This document shows, piece after piece, positions 8,074 through 14,930 of a stretch of 53,354 nucleotides of DNA. Source of the DNA: Clostridia bacterium (GTDB taxonomy: Bacteria > Bacillota > Clostridia > Oscillospirales > Acutalibacteraceae); the NCBI GenBank assembly GCA_017454485.1, contig JAFTCX010000028.1, positions 1 through 53,354 on the forward strand, in the 5' to 3' direction. The notes under the pieces were generated by a model that saw nothing but the letters and a program-made list of their open reading frames with translations, searched no databases and was not told the DNA's origin. Position numbers and translations under genes: made by a program. The stretch's first letter is position 1, and each line of letters begins with the position of its first letter.

Positions 8074-8744
8074 CAGCCCACCTCCAATCGGTAGCCGAGG
8101 CGCTGAATGTTTTTGATCGTCACGCCCGATTTCAAGAATTTCAGCTTCTTGCGCAAAAAGGAAATGTAGACCTCCACATTGTTGTCCGTTGCGTCGGATT
8201 CCACGCCCCAGACCTTCACGATCATCATCTCCTTGGTGATCGTCGCGGTTGGGTTGTAAAGGAACAGCTTGAGCACCTCAAACTCTTTTCGGCTGAGCTG
8301 CACCCGTTCGGCGCCGCAGATCAGCTCGGCGGATTTGAGATCCAGCGAAAGATCGCCGAAGCGCAGTTGCTCCACAACGACCTGCCCCGTGCGGCGCGTC
8401 AGCGCATTCACGCGGGCGAGCAGCTCCTCGGTATCAAACGGCTTGGTCATATAATCATCCGCGCCGCTGTTCAGCCCGGTGACCTTATCGCGCACCGTGG
8501 TACGCGCAGTGAGCATCAGCACCGGCGTTGCAATCCCCTTTTGCCGCAGTTTTTGCACAACGCCGAAGCCGTCCAGCCCCGGCAGCATCACATCGAGGAT
8601 GATCAGCTCATAAGAGAACCCCTCGGCGTAATCCAGCGCAGACAGCCCGTCATGCACGGCGTCCACCAAAAAGCCGTGCTGCTCCAATATTTTTTGAATC
8701 GCATTTGCCAGCGAAACTTCATCTTCCACAACGAGAATATTCAT
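8073..8744 (-). CDS. Response regulator, OmpR/PhoB type
   Basis: A 223-residue regulator. The receiver domain has acidic pocket E7-D8-E9, phospho-acceptor Asp51 in LIILDVMLPG, and conserved Lys in MTKPFD. The C-terminal winged helix ends with the QRLGYRLEVG signature. I chose ATG at 8744 because GGAGG at 8751-8755 is 6 bases away; the ATG at 8750 abuts the Shine-Dalgarno sequence and cannot be used well. A TATAAT at 8775-8780 lies just upstream. Partner kinase follows directly. Confidence 0.95.
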   Translation of the reverse strand: MNILVVEDEVSLANAIQKILEQHGFLVDAVHDGLSALDYAEGFSYELIILDVMLPGLDGFGVVQKLRQKGIATPVLMLTARTTVRDKVTGLNSGADDYMTKPFDTEELLARVNALTRRTGQVVVEQLRFGDLSLDLKSAELICGAERVQLSRKEFEVLKLFLYNPTATITKEMMIVKVWGVESDATDNNVEVYISFLRKKLKFLKSGVTIKNIQRLGYRLEVG

Positions 8745-8839
8745 TGCCATCCTCCTTTGTCGCTTTGTAACGCCATTATACTACAAAACCAATCTGAAAA
8801 AAAGCTGAAAAAGAAAAAAAATTCGCCGCCGCGCAAAAC

Positions 8840-8871
8840 AAAAGCCGACCCCGCAGTTGAGGTCGGCTTTT
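8840..8871. terminator. Bidirectional terminator
   Basis: AAAAGCCGACC and GGTCGGCTTTT form an 11-bp stem with a 10-nt loop. It is downstream of the 40-residue peptide gene on the minus strand. Confidence 0.88.
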
Positions 8872-8893
8872 GCTTTTACAAGAGAAACCAAAA

Positions 8894-9016
8894 TCAGTCT
8901 TTCTTATCGAAGAAGCTCATGATCTTTTTCACAGCGTCCATGAAAAAGCTGATCGCTTCCTTTGCGTTTTCATACACTTCCAGCAGGGAATCCCAAACTT
9001 CTCTTCCGATTTCCAT
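8894..9016 (-). CDS. 40-residue amphipathic peptide, unknown function
   Basis: A small gene starting at ATG 9016 with GGAGAA about 8 bases upstream. It encodes a 40-residue peptide opening MEIGREVWDSLLEVYENAKE and ending in a helix rich in Phe, Met and Lys (SFFMDAVKKIMSFFDKKD). It has no signal peptide or Cys. The pattern of hydrophobics every 3-4 residues predicts an amphipathic helix. It lies 18 bp after the stop of the large surface protein and just before the terminator, so it is the second gene of that transcript. The tail resembles the helical tails on secreted proteins in this window (for example the end of the protein at 44809-46398). It could be an accessory or membrane-active peptide. 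Coding status rests on the start site, frame and context. Confidence 0.65.
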   Translation of the reverse strand: MEIGREVWDSLLEVYENAKEAISFFMDAVKKIMSFFDKKD

Positions 9017-9034
9017 GGTATTGTTCTCCTTTCA

Positions 9035-11806
9035 TCAGGTCGTTTCGCCGATATGGGCGGCAAGGTGGACAAAGATGTGGATCAGGCTGACGATCCAGCC
9101 GACCATCGGCGTATCCTTCCAACGCTCGTAAGCGTCGCAGAAGTCGCAGCGGAAATCACCCTTCGGCGCGGGCACAACGGGGGTATCCGGCGTGTCGGGC
9201 GTATCAGGCGTATCCGGGGTATCCGGCGTTTTTGCGCTGACGGTCACGGTGACGTCGATGTTTTCCACAATATTGTAGTTTGCGGTGTCGTCGGGCGTGA
9301 AGGTGGCCTTGAAGGTCTTTTCACCGGCTTCGCCGACGGATTCGCTGCTGTCTTTCCATGTCCAGCCTTCGGGCAGGGTCACATCGGCAAGGGTGTCGCC
9401 TTCGGTTGCGGTCAGACCGGTCGGCACGTCAAAGCGCGGATTCGCTTTGCCGACGGTGATGGTCACAGGCACTTCCACCACTGCGTAGTTATCGGTGTCG
9501 GTCGGGGTGAAGACGGCGATGAAGCTGTTTTCACCGGCGTTGCCCACGCTGGTGGTGTTGTCGTCTTTCCAGGCCCAGGTGCCGTTTTCATCGTCGGGCA
9601 GTGTCACATCGGCCAGCGTGTCGCCGTAGGTGGCGGTCAGGCCGGTGGGAGTATCATAGACCGGGATGGCTTTGCCGACATTCACAGGAACGTCGATGTT
9701 TTCAACGATGTTGTAGTTGTCGGTGTCATCGGGGGTGAAGGTCGCCTTGAAGGTCTTTTCGCCAACAGCGTCAAGGGGCGTGCTGTTCTCCTGCCATGTC
9801 CAGCCGTTGGGCAGGGTCACGTCTGCCAGCGTGCCGCCGACGGTTGCGGTCAGGTTTGCGGGGATCTGATAATCCGGGTTCGCTTTGCCGACGGTTACGG
9901 GAACTTCGATGTTTTCCACAGTGTTGTAGTTTGCGGTGTCGGCGGGCGTGAAGGTCGCCTTGAAGGTCTTTTCGCCAACATTGCCGACGGAGGTGCTGCT
10001 GTCTTTCCAGCTCCAGCCTGTGGGCAGTTGAATGCTTTCCAGCGTGTCGCCGTAGGTGGCAGTCAGATCGGCGGGAACGGTATAAGCCGGGTCGGCTTTG
10101 TCAATGGTATATTCCACAACGGCGGTCGCGCCTTCCACAGTGATGCGCGCCTGATAGGTGCCGGCGTTTTCGGGGGCGGCGTCAAGCTGCTGCTCGCCCT
10201 TGTAATACTTGATGTCGTCGGCGGAAACGGTTTTGCCCGTGGCTTCGTTGAACACGTCAACGCCGGTGAGCGTTGCGGCTGCGGATTTGCCGTCGCTGTA
10301 TCTGGTCTTTGCGGGGGCGTTGATCGTGAAGGAAACGGCACCATCCGGCAGATCGCAGTCAGCGTTCTGGCAGGTAGCGGTCAGGGTCGCAGCGTCAGCA
10401 GCATAGGTGAAGCTGTGATCGTGCAGCGGGGCGGCAAGCGTTGCAGCGTTGTCTTCCAGCATTGCGTAGCCTCTTTCCGCGTTGCCTGCCAGCAGGGTGT
10501 AGGGATAGTTCGTTTCGGGGTTCAGACCGGTGAAGGTCACACGGCCGCTGTTGACGGGCACGGTTTTGGTTTCGCCGTTCAGTGTAATGGTCAGCTCGCT
10601 GTCGCCGAGGTTGGGCAGTTCGCCGAAATCAAAGGTCAATTTTGTCGTTGTCGGCGTCACGGCAGGCTTGTTCAACACGATATATCTGAGAGATGCGTGC
10701 AGCGGCGAGCTTTCGCTGTACTGCTGTCTATGCATATTGCAATTGCTTGTAGTATAAATGGTATAGGGAACGTCAACAACGCCGGGGGCTTTCGCTTCAA
10801 AGGAACCGTATGCTGAATTATATACATTATCGTTCGGAATCACGCGCAGAATATCCTGATCGGCTTGCGACATATTATTAGGATCAAAGCTGACATAGTT
10901 ATAGGAGCAATCCACATGGGCAACGCCCGCTTTGCCGAGCACAGTCTTCAATCCATCCGAGGTGTTGCCGACAAACAAAATCGTTGAAATGCCGTTGGTT
11001 GCATTATTCAATTCGCTATTCGCCCAGGAAGAATTATAGTAATTGATGAGACTTCTTGAAGCGGTACCGAGTTTTTCAAGTTTTGTGCCGTCTTGAGAAA
11101 CACGGTAGACATTACAGTCGATGCGGCTAGATTGGGCGGTAGCGACACCATACGGTCCATATGTGTAGTACGCGCCTGTATTGTTCGCAGAATAGAACGG
11201 CGAGGGCTGCGTCGCAAGCTCAGAGTCGCTGCTTGAGCTCACAGCCCAATGAATCAAAAACGGGCCGGGATCGACTTCGCCGTCTTTTTTCACAACAGCC
11301 TTAAAGACCTGACCGGAATAGTCACCGGTACCCTTGCGGAAGCCCTCAATGGCAAGCTCATAGCCTGACACATCGATCGTGGACAAACAGTTCACCAAAG
11401 GATCATTTCTTTTGCCAATGACACGCAAATTCTTGCCAAGCTTTACGCTTGTCAGCGTACCCGAGATATTGAATGCCCCAATGGAGATCTGGGTTACGCC
11501 GTTGCCGATTTCAACGGACTTCAGCGCGTTGCAGTAAGAGAACCCTGAAAGCGAGGAAATGCCGTCGCCGATCACAAGAGACTTGACTTGCGGACATACG
11601 TTGTAAAACCAATCACTGCCTTGCGGTGAAAACGGACCGCTACCGGACACGGTCATAAGGCCGTCGTCGTCCAGCGTCCAGGTCGCGTCGCCAACTGTGC
11701 CGGTAGCGACCGCGGAAGCGGTGAACGCCATGCCGCCGAAGACGGACAGCACCAGCAGCAGCGAAAGCAGGATGCTGATGGGTTTACGGATGATAGATTT
11801 TTGCAT
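9035..11806 (-). CDS. Large secreted surface protein with BspA-type LRR and MBG repeats
   Basis: A 923-residue exported protein. The signal peptide covers about 1-34, ending in TASAVA. Next is a BspA-like leucine-rich segment (CPQVKSLVIGDG, NALKSVEIGNG), then a long unassigned middle region. A degenerate MBG-like module follows (KTVSADDIKYYKGEQ), then four near-identical MBG-type repeats of about 70 residues, each with a TATxGDTL and a GEKTFKATFTP core. A five-fold PDTP linker leads to a C-terminal segment with CDFCDAYERW and GWIVSLIH. Start ATG at 11806 follows GAGGAGGTAACC; upstream in-frame Met codons lack such a site. The protein probably binds surfaces or is displayed on the cell. The last 40 residues share a motif with the protein ending at 38071. 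A promoter, a CTTG repeat and a leader terminator lie upstream. Confidence 0.88.
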   Translation of the reverse strand: MQKSIIRKPISILLSLLLVLSVFGGMAFTASAVATGTVGDATWTLDDDGLMTVSGSGPFSPQGSDWFYNVCPQVKSLVIGDGISSLSGFSYCNALKSVEIGNGVTQISIGAFNISGTLTSVKLGKNLRVIGKRNDPLVNCLSTIDVSGYELAIEGFRKGTGDYSGQVFKAVVKKDGEVDPGPFLIHWAVSSSSDSELATQPSPFYSANNTGAYYTYGPYGVATAQSSRIDCNVYRVSQDGTKLEKLGTASRSLINYYNSSWANSELNNATNGISTILFVGNTSDGLKTVLGKAGVAHVDCSYNYVSFDPNNMSQADQDILRVIPNDNVYNSAYGSFEAKAPGVVDVPYTIYTTSNCNMHRQQYSESSPLHASLRYIVLNKPAVTPTTTKLTFDFGELPNLGDSELTITLNGETKTVPVNSGRVTFTGLNPETNYPYTLLAGNAERGYAMLEDNAATLAAPLHDHSFTYAADAATLTATCQNADCDLPDGAVSFTINAPAKTRYSDGKSAAATLTGVDVFNEATGKTVSADDIKYYKGEQQLDAAPENAGTYQARITVEGATAVVEYTIDKADPAYTVPADLTATYGDTLESIQLPTGWSWKDSSTSVGNVGEKTFKATFTPADTANYNTVENIEVPVTVGKANPDYQIPANLTATVGGTLADVTLPNGWTWQENSTPLDAVGEKTFKATFTPDDTDNYNIVENIDVPVNVGKAIPVYDTPTGLTATYGDTLADVTLPDDENGTWAWKDDNTTSVGNAGENSFIAVFTPTDTDNYAVVEVPVTITVGKANPRFDVPTGLTATEGDTLADVTLPEGWTWKDSSESVGEAGEKTFKATFTPDDTANYNIVENIDVTVTVSAKTPDTPDTPDTPDTPDTPVVPAPKGDFRCDFCDAYERWKDTPMVGWIVSLIHIFVHLAAHIGETT
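9184..9230 (-). repeat. 9-bp coding repeat (PDTP)n
   Basis: Five tandem copies of a CCGGATACG-like unit encode a Pro-Asp-Thr-Pro linker between the MBG repeats and the C-terminal module of the surface protein. Confidence 0.8.
9241..10100 (-). repeat. Four tandem MBG-encoding repeats, about 210 bp each
   Basis: Units of about 210-220 bp share long identical stretches, for example those encoding GEKTFKATFTP and LADVTLP. Copy number could change by recombination. Confidence 0.8.
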
Positions 11807-11857
11807 AAGGTTACCTCCTCTTTGCCTGCTTATGCGCACAGGCATGTTTTTGGAATT

Positions 11858-11896
11858 AAAAAACGGCCGCAACAAAGCACACGCCTTGTTACAGCC
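11858..11896 (-). terminator. Intrinsic terminator in the 5' leader of the surface protein gene
   Basis: On the minus strand GGCTGTAACAAGG pairs (with G-U wobbles) with CTTTGTTGCGGCC, followed by G and six T. It sits between the promoter at 11963-11991 and the start codon at 11806, so it may act as an attenuator. Confidence 0.7.
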
Positions 11897-11934
11897 GGTT
11901 TTTCAAAGGTGATTCAAAAAGGACAGAGTTACGG

Positions 11935-11956
11935 CTTGCTTGCTTGCTTGCTTGCT
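11935..11956. repeat. (CTTG)5 tetranucleotide repeat at the predicted transcription start
   Basis: Five perfect CTTG units plus CT, immediately downstream (in transcription sense) of the -10 box at 11963-11968. Slipped-strand changes would alter the 5' end of the surface-protein transcript. Confidence 0.85.
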
Positions 11957-11962
11957 AAAGAC

Positions 11963-11991
11963 ATTGTCGCATACGCCGCCATGCCTGTCAA
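11963..11991 (-). promoter_or_regulatory. Predicted promoter of the surface protein gene
   Basis: Minus strand TTGACA and GACAAT with a 17-bp spacer. The region 11992-12140 upstream is AT-rich and then holds a small GAAA-loop hairpin at 12102-12122; I see no gene there. Confidence 0.6.
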
Positions 11992-12140
11992 CCCCTCTTT
12001 GAATAATTATATATATTTTAGCATATTTTTTCTGATTTGTCTATAGAAATGGGAAATTTTTTCAAAGCTCGGAAAACCTCACACGACAAACCTCATCCAC
12101 CACACGCCGAAAGGCGTGCGGTTGGAAAGCAAAAAGCAAC

Positions 12141-12169
12141 AAAAAAACAGGGCGGTTCTCACCGCCCTG
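12141..12169 (-). terminator. Terminator of rpsB-tsf
   Basis: CAGGGCGG-TGAGAA-CCGCCCTG followed by seven T on the minus strand, 30 bp after the tsf stop. Confidence 0.9.
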
Positions 12170-12170
12170 C

Positions 12171-12198
12171 TGACTGCTAACAGCTAACAGCTAACTGC
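12171..12198. repeat. Four 7-bp repeats abutting the tsf stop codon
   Basis: TGACTGC, TAACAGC, TAACAGC, TAACTGC run without gaps up to the base before the tsf stop codon at 12199-12201. Confidence 0.85.
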
Positions 12199-13305
12199 TT
12201 ATTTCACCATGCTTGCGATTTCAGCCGCAAAGTTGTCGGCCTTCTTCTCAATGCCTTCGCCGCGCTGGAAGCGGGTGAAGCCGGTGACTTTGATATCTGC
12301 GCCGAGCTTCTTTGCAACGTCGGCCACATAGCCGGCAACATTGCCGTCAAAGAGATCGGTGCGCACAAACGCCTGGTTGAGCAGGCAGATTTCCTTGATC
12401 TGCTTGGAGATGCGGCCTTCCACGGCTTTGCCGAAGATCACGTCGTTCACAAAGGTTTCCTTGAGAGAAACAGCAACCTCGGCCAGCTTCGCGATGCCTT
12501 CCTTGGAAAGGAAGTTGAACAGGAACTTGTTGTTCTTCTGCTCTTCATAAGCGGCCTCGTCTTCTGCGCTCCACGCCTTGTCGGCAAGCACCTTTTCAAA
12601 GACCTTCTTGAGGATGGGCTTCGGCAGGGTGTCGGGCTTGTTGAGCGCGCTTTCAATCGTGATGAGCTTCATCTTTGCAAGCTCTTCGTCGGAAATATCG
12701 CTTTCGCTCAGATATTCGGGGCTCATCGCCGCGATCTGCATGGCAATGTTCTTGCCCATCGCAGCAAATTCGTCCTTCGCTGCGGTAGCGTCGTCGGTTT
12801 CAAACTGCACCATAACGCCAACAGAGCCGCCGGCATGGATGTAGGTTTCCACAATGCCTTCCACACGCGCAAAGCGGCGGACCTTCATGTTTTCGCGGAT
12901 GGCAAGGAAGAGCTCCTGCACAGCGGCCTCAACGGTCGCGTCCTCGCCGGAAACGGTTTCCTTGAGCAGCGCATCGACGTCTGCCGGGTTCTTGTCGGCA
13001 ACGGTCTTTGCAATTTTGTTTGCAAGCTCCACAAACTGCGGGTTCTTCGCAACGAAGTCGGTCTCGCAGTTGACTTCCACAAGCACGCCGACCTTGTTCG
13101 CCTTGTCGTTATAAGCAACAACAACGCCTTCTGCGGCAACGCGGGAAGATTTTTTCTGCTGGGTCGCAAGTCCTCTTTCCTTGAGGATCTCGTTGGCCTT
13201 TTCCATATCGCCTTCGGCTTCCACGAGGGCTTTTTTGCATTCCATCATGCCGACGCCGGTCTTTTCGCGCAGCGCCTGAACATCTTTTGCGGTAAATGCT
13301 GCCAT
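12199..13305 (-). CDS. tsf: Translation elongation factor Ts, long form
   Basis: Guanine nucleotide exchange factor for EF-Tu. The N-terminal UBA-like and TDFVAKNPQF signatures are clear (VQALREKTGVGMMECKKALV, then EVNCETDFVAKN). At 368 residues it is longer than most bacterial EF-Ts, which are about 200-310. Extra sequence lies around residues 215-290 (PKPILKKVFEKVLADKAW through FLFNFLSKEG), before the C-terminal GRISKQIKEICLLNQAFV core. It is downstream of rpsB by 12 bp: the rpsB stop overlaps the AAGGAGG of tsf, a standard translation operon. The stop abuts 7-bp repeats and a terminator. Confidence 0.95.
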   Translation of the reverse strand: MAAFTAKDVQALREKTGVGMMECKKALVEAEGDMEKANEILKERGLATQQKKSSRVAAEGVVVAYNDKANKVGVLVEVNCETDFVAKNPQFVELANKIAKTVADKNPADVDALLKETVSGEDATVEAAVQELFLAIRENMKVRRFARVEGIVETYIHAGGSVGVMVQFETDDATAAKDEFAAMGKNIAMQIAAMSPEYLSESDISDEELAKMKLITIESALNKPDTLPKPILKKVFEKVLADKAWSAEDEAAYEEQKNNKFLFNFLSKEGIAKLAEVAVSLKETFVNDVIFGKAVEGRISKQIKEICLLNQAFVRTDLFDGNVAGYVADVAKKLGADIKVTGFTRFQRGEGIEKKADNFAAEIASMVK

Positions 13306-13317
13306 AGTTGTTCCTCC

Positions 13318-14055
13318 TTATTCAGCGGCTGCTTCTTCTGCCGGAGCAGCTTCTGCTGCGGGCGCGTTGGATTCGCCCTGTCTGCCTTCGATGATCGCAT
13401 CGGCCATCGCGCCGGAGATCAGGCGAACGGCACGGATCGCGTCGTCGTTGCCGGGGATGACATAGTCCACTTCGTCCGGGTCACAGTTGGTGTCCACAAT
13501 GGCGATGATGGGGATGCCCAGCTTGTGCGCTTCCGCAACAGCGATGCGCTCTTTGCGCGGGTCAACGATGAACAGCGCGTCCGGCTGCTTCTTCATGCCG
13601 GTGATGCCGCCCATGAATTTTTCAAGCTTTTCGATCTCAAGCTGCAGCTTGATGACTTCCTTCTTCGGCAGCATTGCGAATGTGCCGTCGGTCTCCATCT
13701 GCTTGAGCTGAGCCAAGCGGCGGATTCTCTTTTGGATCGTGCCGAAATTGGTCAGCATGCCGCCGAGCCAGCGAGCGTTGACATAGGGCATGTCGCAGCG
13801 GGCCGCTTCTTCGCGGATGGAATCCATCGCCTGCTTCTTTGTGCCGACAAACAACAGCGTGCCGCCGTTTTCGGACAGCTCGCGGACAAAGTTATACGCT
13901 TCGTCAAGCTTGCGAACGGTCTTCTGCAGGTCGATGATGTAGATGCCGTTTCTTTCTGTGAAAATGTACTCCGCCATTTTCGGGTTCCAGCGTCTTGTCT
14001 GGTGGCCGAAATGCACACCGGCTTCAAGAAGCTGCTTCATTGATACAACTGCCAT
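13318..14055 (-). CDS. rpsB: 30S ribosomal protein S2
   Basis: A 245-residue ribosomal protein of the small subunit. The S2 signatures are [19 protein letters not shown] near the N-terminus and [19 protein letters not shown] in the middle, followed by an Ala/Glu-rich tail. Start ATG at 14055 has AAGGAGGATATAACC upstream. First gene of rpsB-tsf, with a promoter at 14165-14193. The leader of about 100 nt may carry S2 autoregulation, but I do not recognise a defined structure. Confidence 0.97.
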   Translation of the reverse strand: MAVVSMKQLLEAGVHFGHQTRRWNPKMAEYIFTERNGIYIIDLQKTVRKLDEAYNFVRELSENGGTLLFVGTKKQAMDSIREEAARCDMPYVNARWLGGMLTNFGTIQKRIRRLAQLKQMETDGTFAMLPKKEVIKLQLEIEKLEKFMGGITGMKKQPDALFIVDPRKERIAVAEAHKLGIPIIAIVDTNCDPDEVDYVIPGNDDAIRAVRLISGAMADAIIEGRQGESNAPAAEAAPAEEAAAE

Positions 14056-14164
14056 GGTTATATCCTCCTTAAAAATGTTTGTAACCTCCGAAAGAGCAAA
14101 GGACTGCCGCGCGGTTTTCACCGCGAACAGGGCAGACTGACCCCTTCCGTGCGTTATCCGTTGC

Positions 14165-14193
14165 ATTATAGCACAGGCAAACGTAAAATGCAA
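14165..14193 (-). promoter_or_regulatory. Predicted promoter of rpsB-tsf
   Basis: Minus strand TTGCAT and perfect TATAAT with a 17-bp spacer, 110 bp upstream of rpsB. Confidence 0.75.
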
Positions 14194-14238
14194 GGTTTTT
14201 TTGAAAAAAGTTTTGCGATACCGTCTCTTCGTCAAATT

Positions 14239-14267
14239 TTGACAAATTCTGCCGTTTCTGATAAAAT
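14239..14267 (+). promoter_or_regulatory. Predicted promoter of the small toxin gene
   Basis: TTGACA and TAAAAT with a 17-bp spacer. Transcription would begin near 14274, giving a leader of about 105 nt. Confidence 0.7.
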
Positions 14268-14329
14268 CTCCACGGTATCGAAAGATGCCCCTGGAGTGAT
14301 CCAACACGGTGGACGGTTGCCCTCTTCGC

Positions 14330-14371
14330 GGAGGGATTTCCAGTCCCTCCGACGTAAAAACGAAGGAGGGA
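14330..14371 (+). promoter_or_regulatory. Switchable hairpin over the toxin ribosome binding site
   Basis: TCCCTCC at 14344-14350 can pair with GGAGGGA at 14330-14336 or with the identical GGAGGGA at 14365-14371, which is the toxin Shine-Dalgarno sequence. The two hairpins exclude each other, giving an open and a closed translation state. Confidence 0.65.
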
Positions 14372-14378
14372 TGCCATT

Positions 14379-14489
14379 ATGCAGTATGTGACGCTTTCCG
14401 ACTTGCTGACATTGTTGTTATTACTTACAACCGTTGTCGGCCTTGTTTTTGAAATGACCGCATACAACACGCATAATAAAAAGAAATAA
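14379..14489 (+). CDS. Small hydrophobic putative holin-like toxin of a type I toxin-antitoxin system
   Basis: A 36-residue peptide opening MQYVTLSDLLTLLLLLTTVV and ending in a basic NKKK tail: one membrane helix plus a positive C-terminus. This fits the putative holin-like toxin family (TxpA/BsrG-like), which depolarises the membrane when made in excess. GGAGGG at 14365-14370 lies 8 bases before the ATG. The gene has its own promoter, a leader with a self-pairing ribosome binding site, a 3' hairpin at 14484-14520, and an opposing consensus promoter at 14570-14598 for an antisense RNA. It lies between the rpsB promoter and murC, unrelated to either. Toxicity is inferred from family and layout. 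Confidence 0.8.
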   Translation: MQYVTLSDLLTLLLLLTTVVGLVFEMTAYNTHNKKK

Positions 14490-14520
14490 CCGCCCCTAAA
14501 CCCAACGGCAGCGGTTATTT
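14484..14520 (+). terminator. 3' hairpin of the toxin mRNA
   Basis: AAATAACCGC pairs with GCGGTTATTT around a 17-nt loop. The stem overlaps the toxin stop codon and lies inside the predicted antisense overlap. Confidence 0.65.
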
Positions 14521-14563
14521 CAACCAACACTTAGGGTGAACCGTATACCGGATCACTCCTTGC
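14484..14563 (-). ncRNA. Predicted antisense antitoxin RNA (3' end undetermined)
   Basis: A consensus promoter at 14570-14598 would start a minus-strand RNA near 14563, which is complementary to the 3' end of the toxin transcript, as in TxpA/RatA-type pairs. I give 14484 as a minimal extent; no clear T-rich terminator marks the end. Confidence 0.5.
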
Positions 14564-14569
14564 ATTTAT

Positions 14570-14598
14570 ATTATATCCGCTATCGGCAGCTTTGTCAA
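14570..14598 (-). promoter_or_regulatory. Consensus promoter of the antisense RNA
   Basis: Minus strand TTGACA and TATAAT with a 17-bp spacer, a perfect sigma-A consensus. It faces the toxin gene and is 500 bp from rpsB, which has its own promoter. Confidence 0.75.
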
Positions 14599-14914
14599 GC
14601 TCTTTTGCACAAACACAGCCGCACGAATTTGAAAAGAGCTTCACGTAAAGCGCATTTGTGCCGAGGGTTTTCCCCGGCACTATTTTTCATACGGCTCCCG
14701 CCGTATTCGCAGGGAGAGCGCCAGGCTCTCCCCTTTTTTGTGCGGAGAAGCTGCAAACGCATTGCAAAGAACAGAAGGGGAACGAAAAACTGCGTTTGCA
14801 GCTTCGCACCGGTCTGTGCCTTGCGGATGGGCGTCAAAGGTTTCTTCGCCTTTGGAATCGCCGTTTTTTCTCCGCTGAACATAGTATCACCATGCATCCG
14901 CAAAAGATACATGG
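14597..14914. repeat. Second hairpin-rich intergenic block
   Basis: No gene is seen between the toxin module and murC. Instead there are successive inverted repeats: 14597-14641 (AAGCTCTTTT/AAAAGAGCTT), 14658-14680, 14689-14706, 14712-14732, about 14741-14808 (long arms carrying AAGCTGCAAACGCA), 14830-14862 and 14887-14914 (TCACCATG/CATGGTGA). The hairpin at 14712-14739 has a T-run and is a plus-strand terminator. Confidence 0.75.
14712..14739 (+). terminator. Terminator within the hairpin block
   Basis: GGGAGAGC-GCCAG-GCTCTCCC followed by C and six T. Confidence 0.75.
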
Positions 14915-14930
14915 TGACGGGTGGATTTTT

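Noticed and set aside
9184-9230. CRISPR-like short repeats
   Set aside because: They are in-frame 9-bp coding repeats for a PDTP linker, without spacers.
8870-10816. A 648-codon Gly/Val-rich plus-strand frame
   Set aside because: Antisense of the MBG repeats; its own repeats just mirror those of the real gene.
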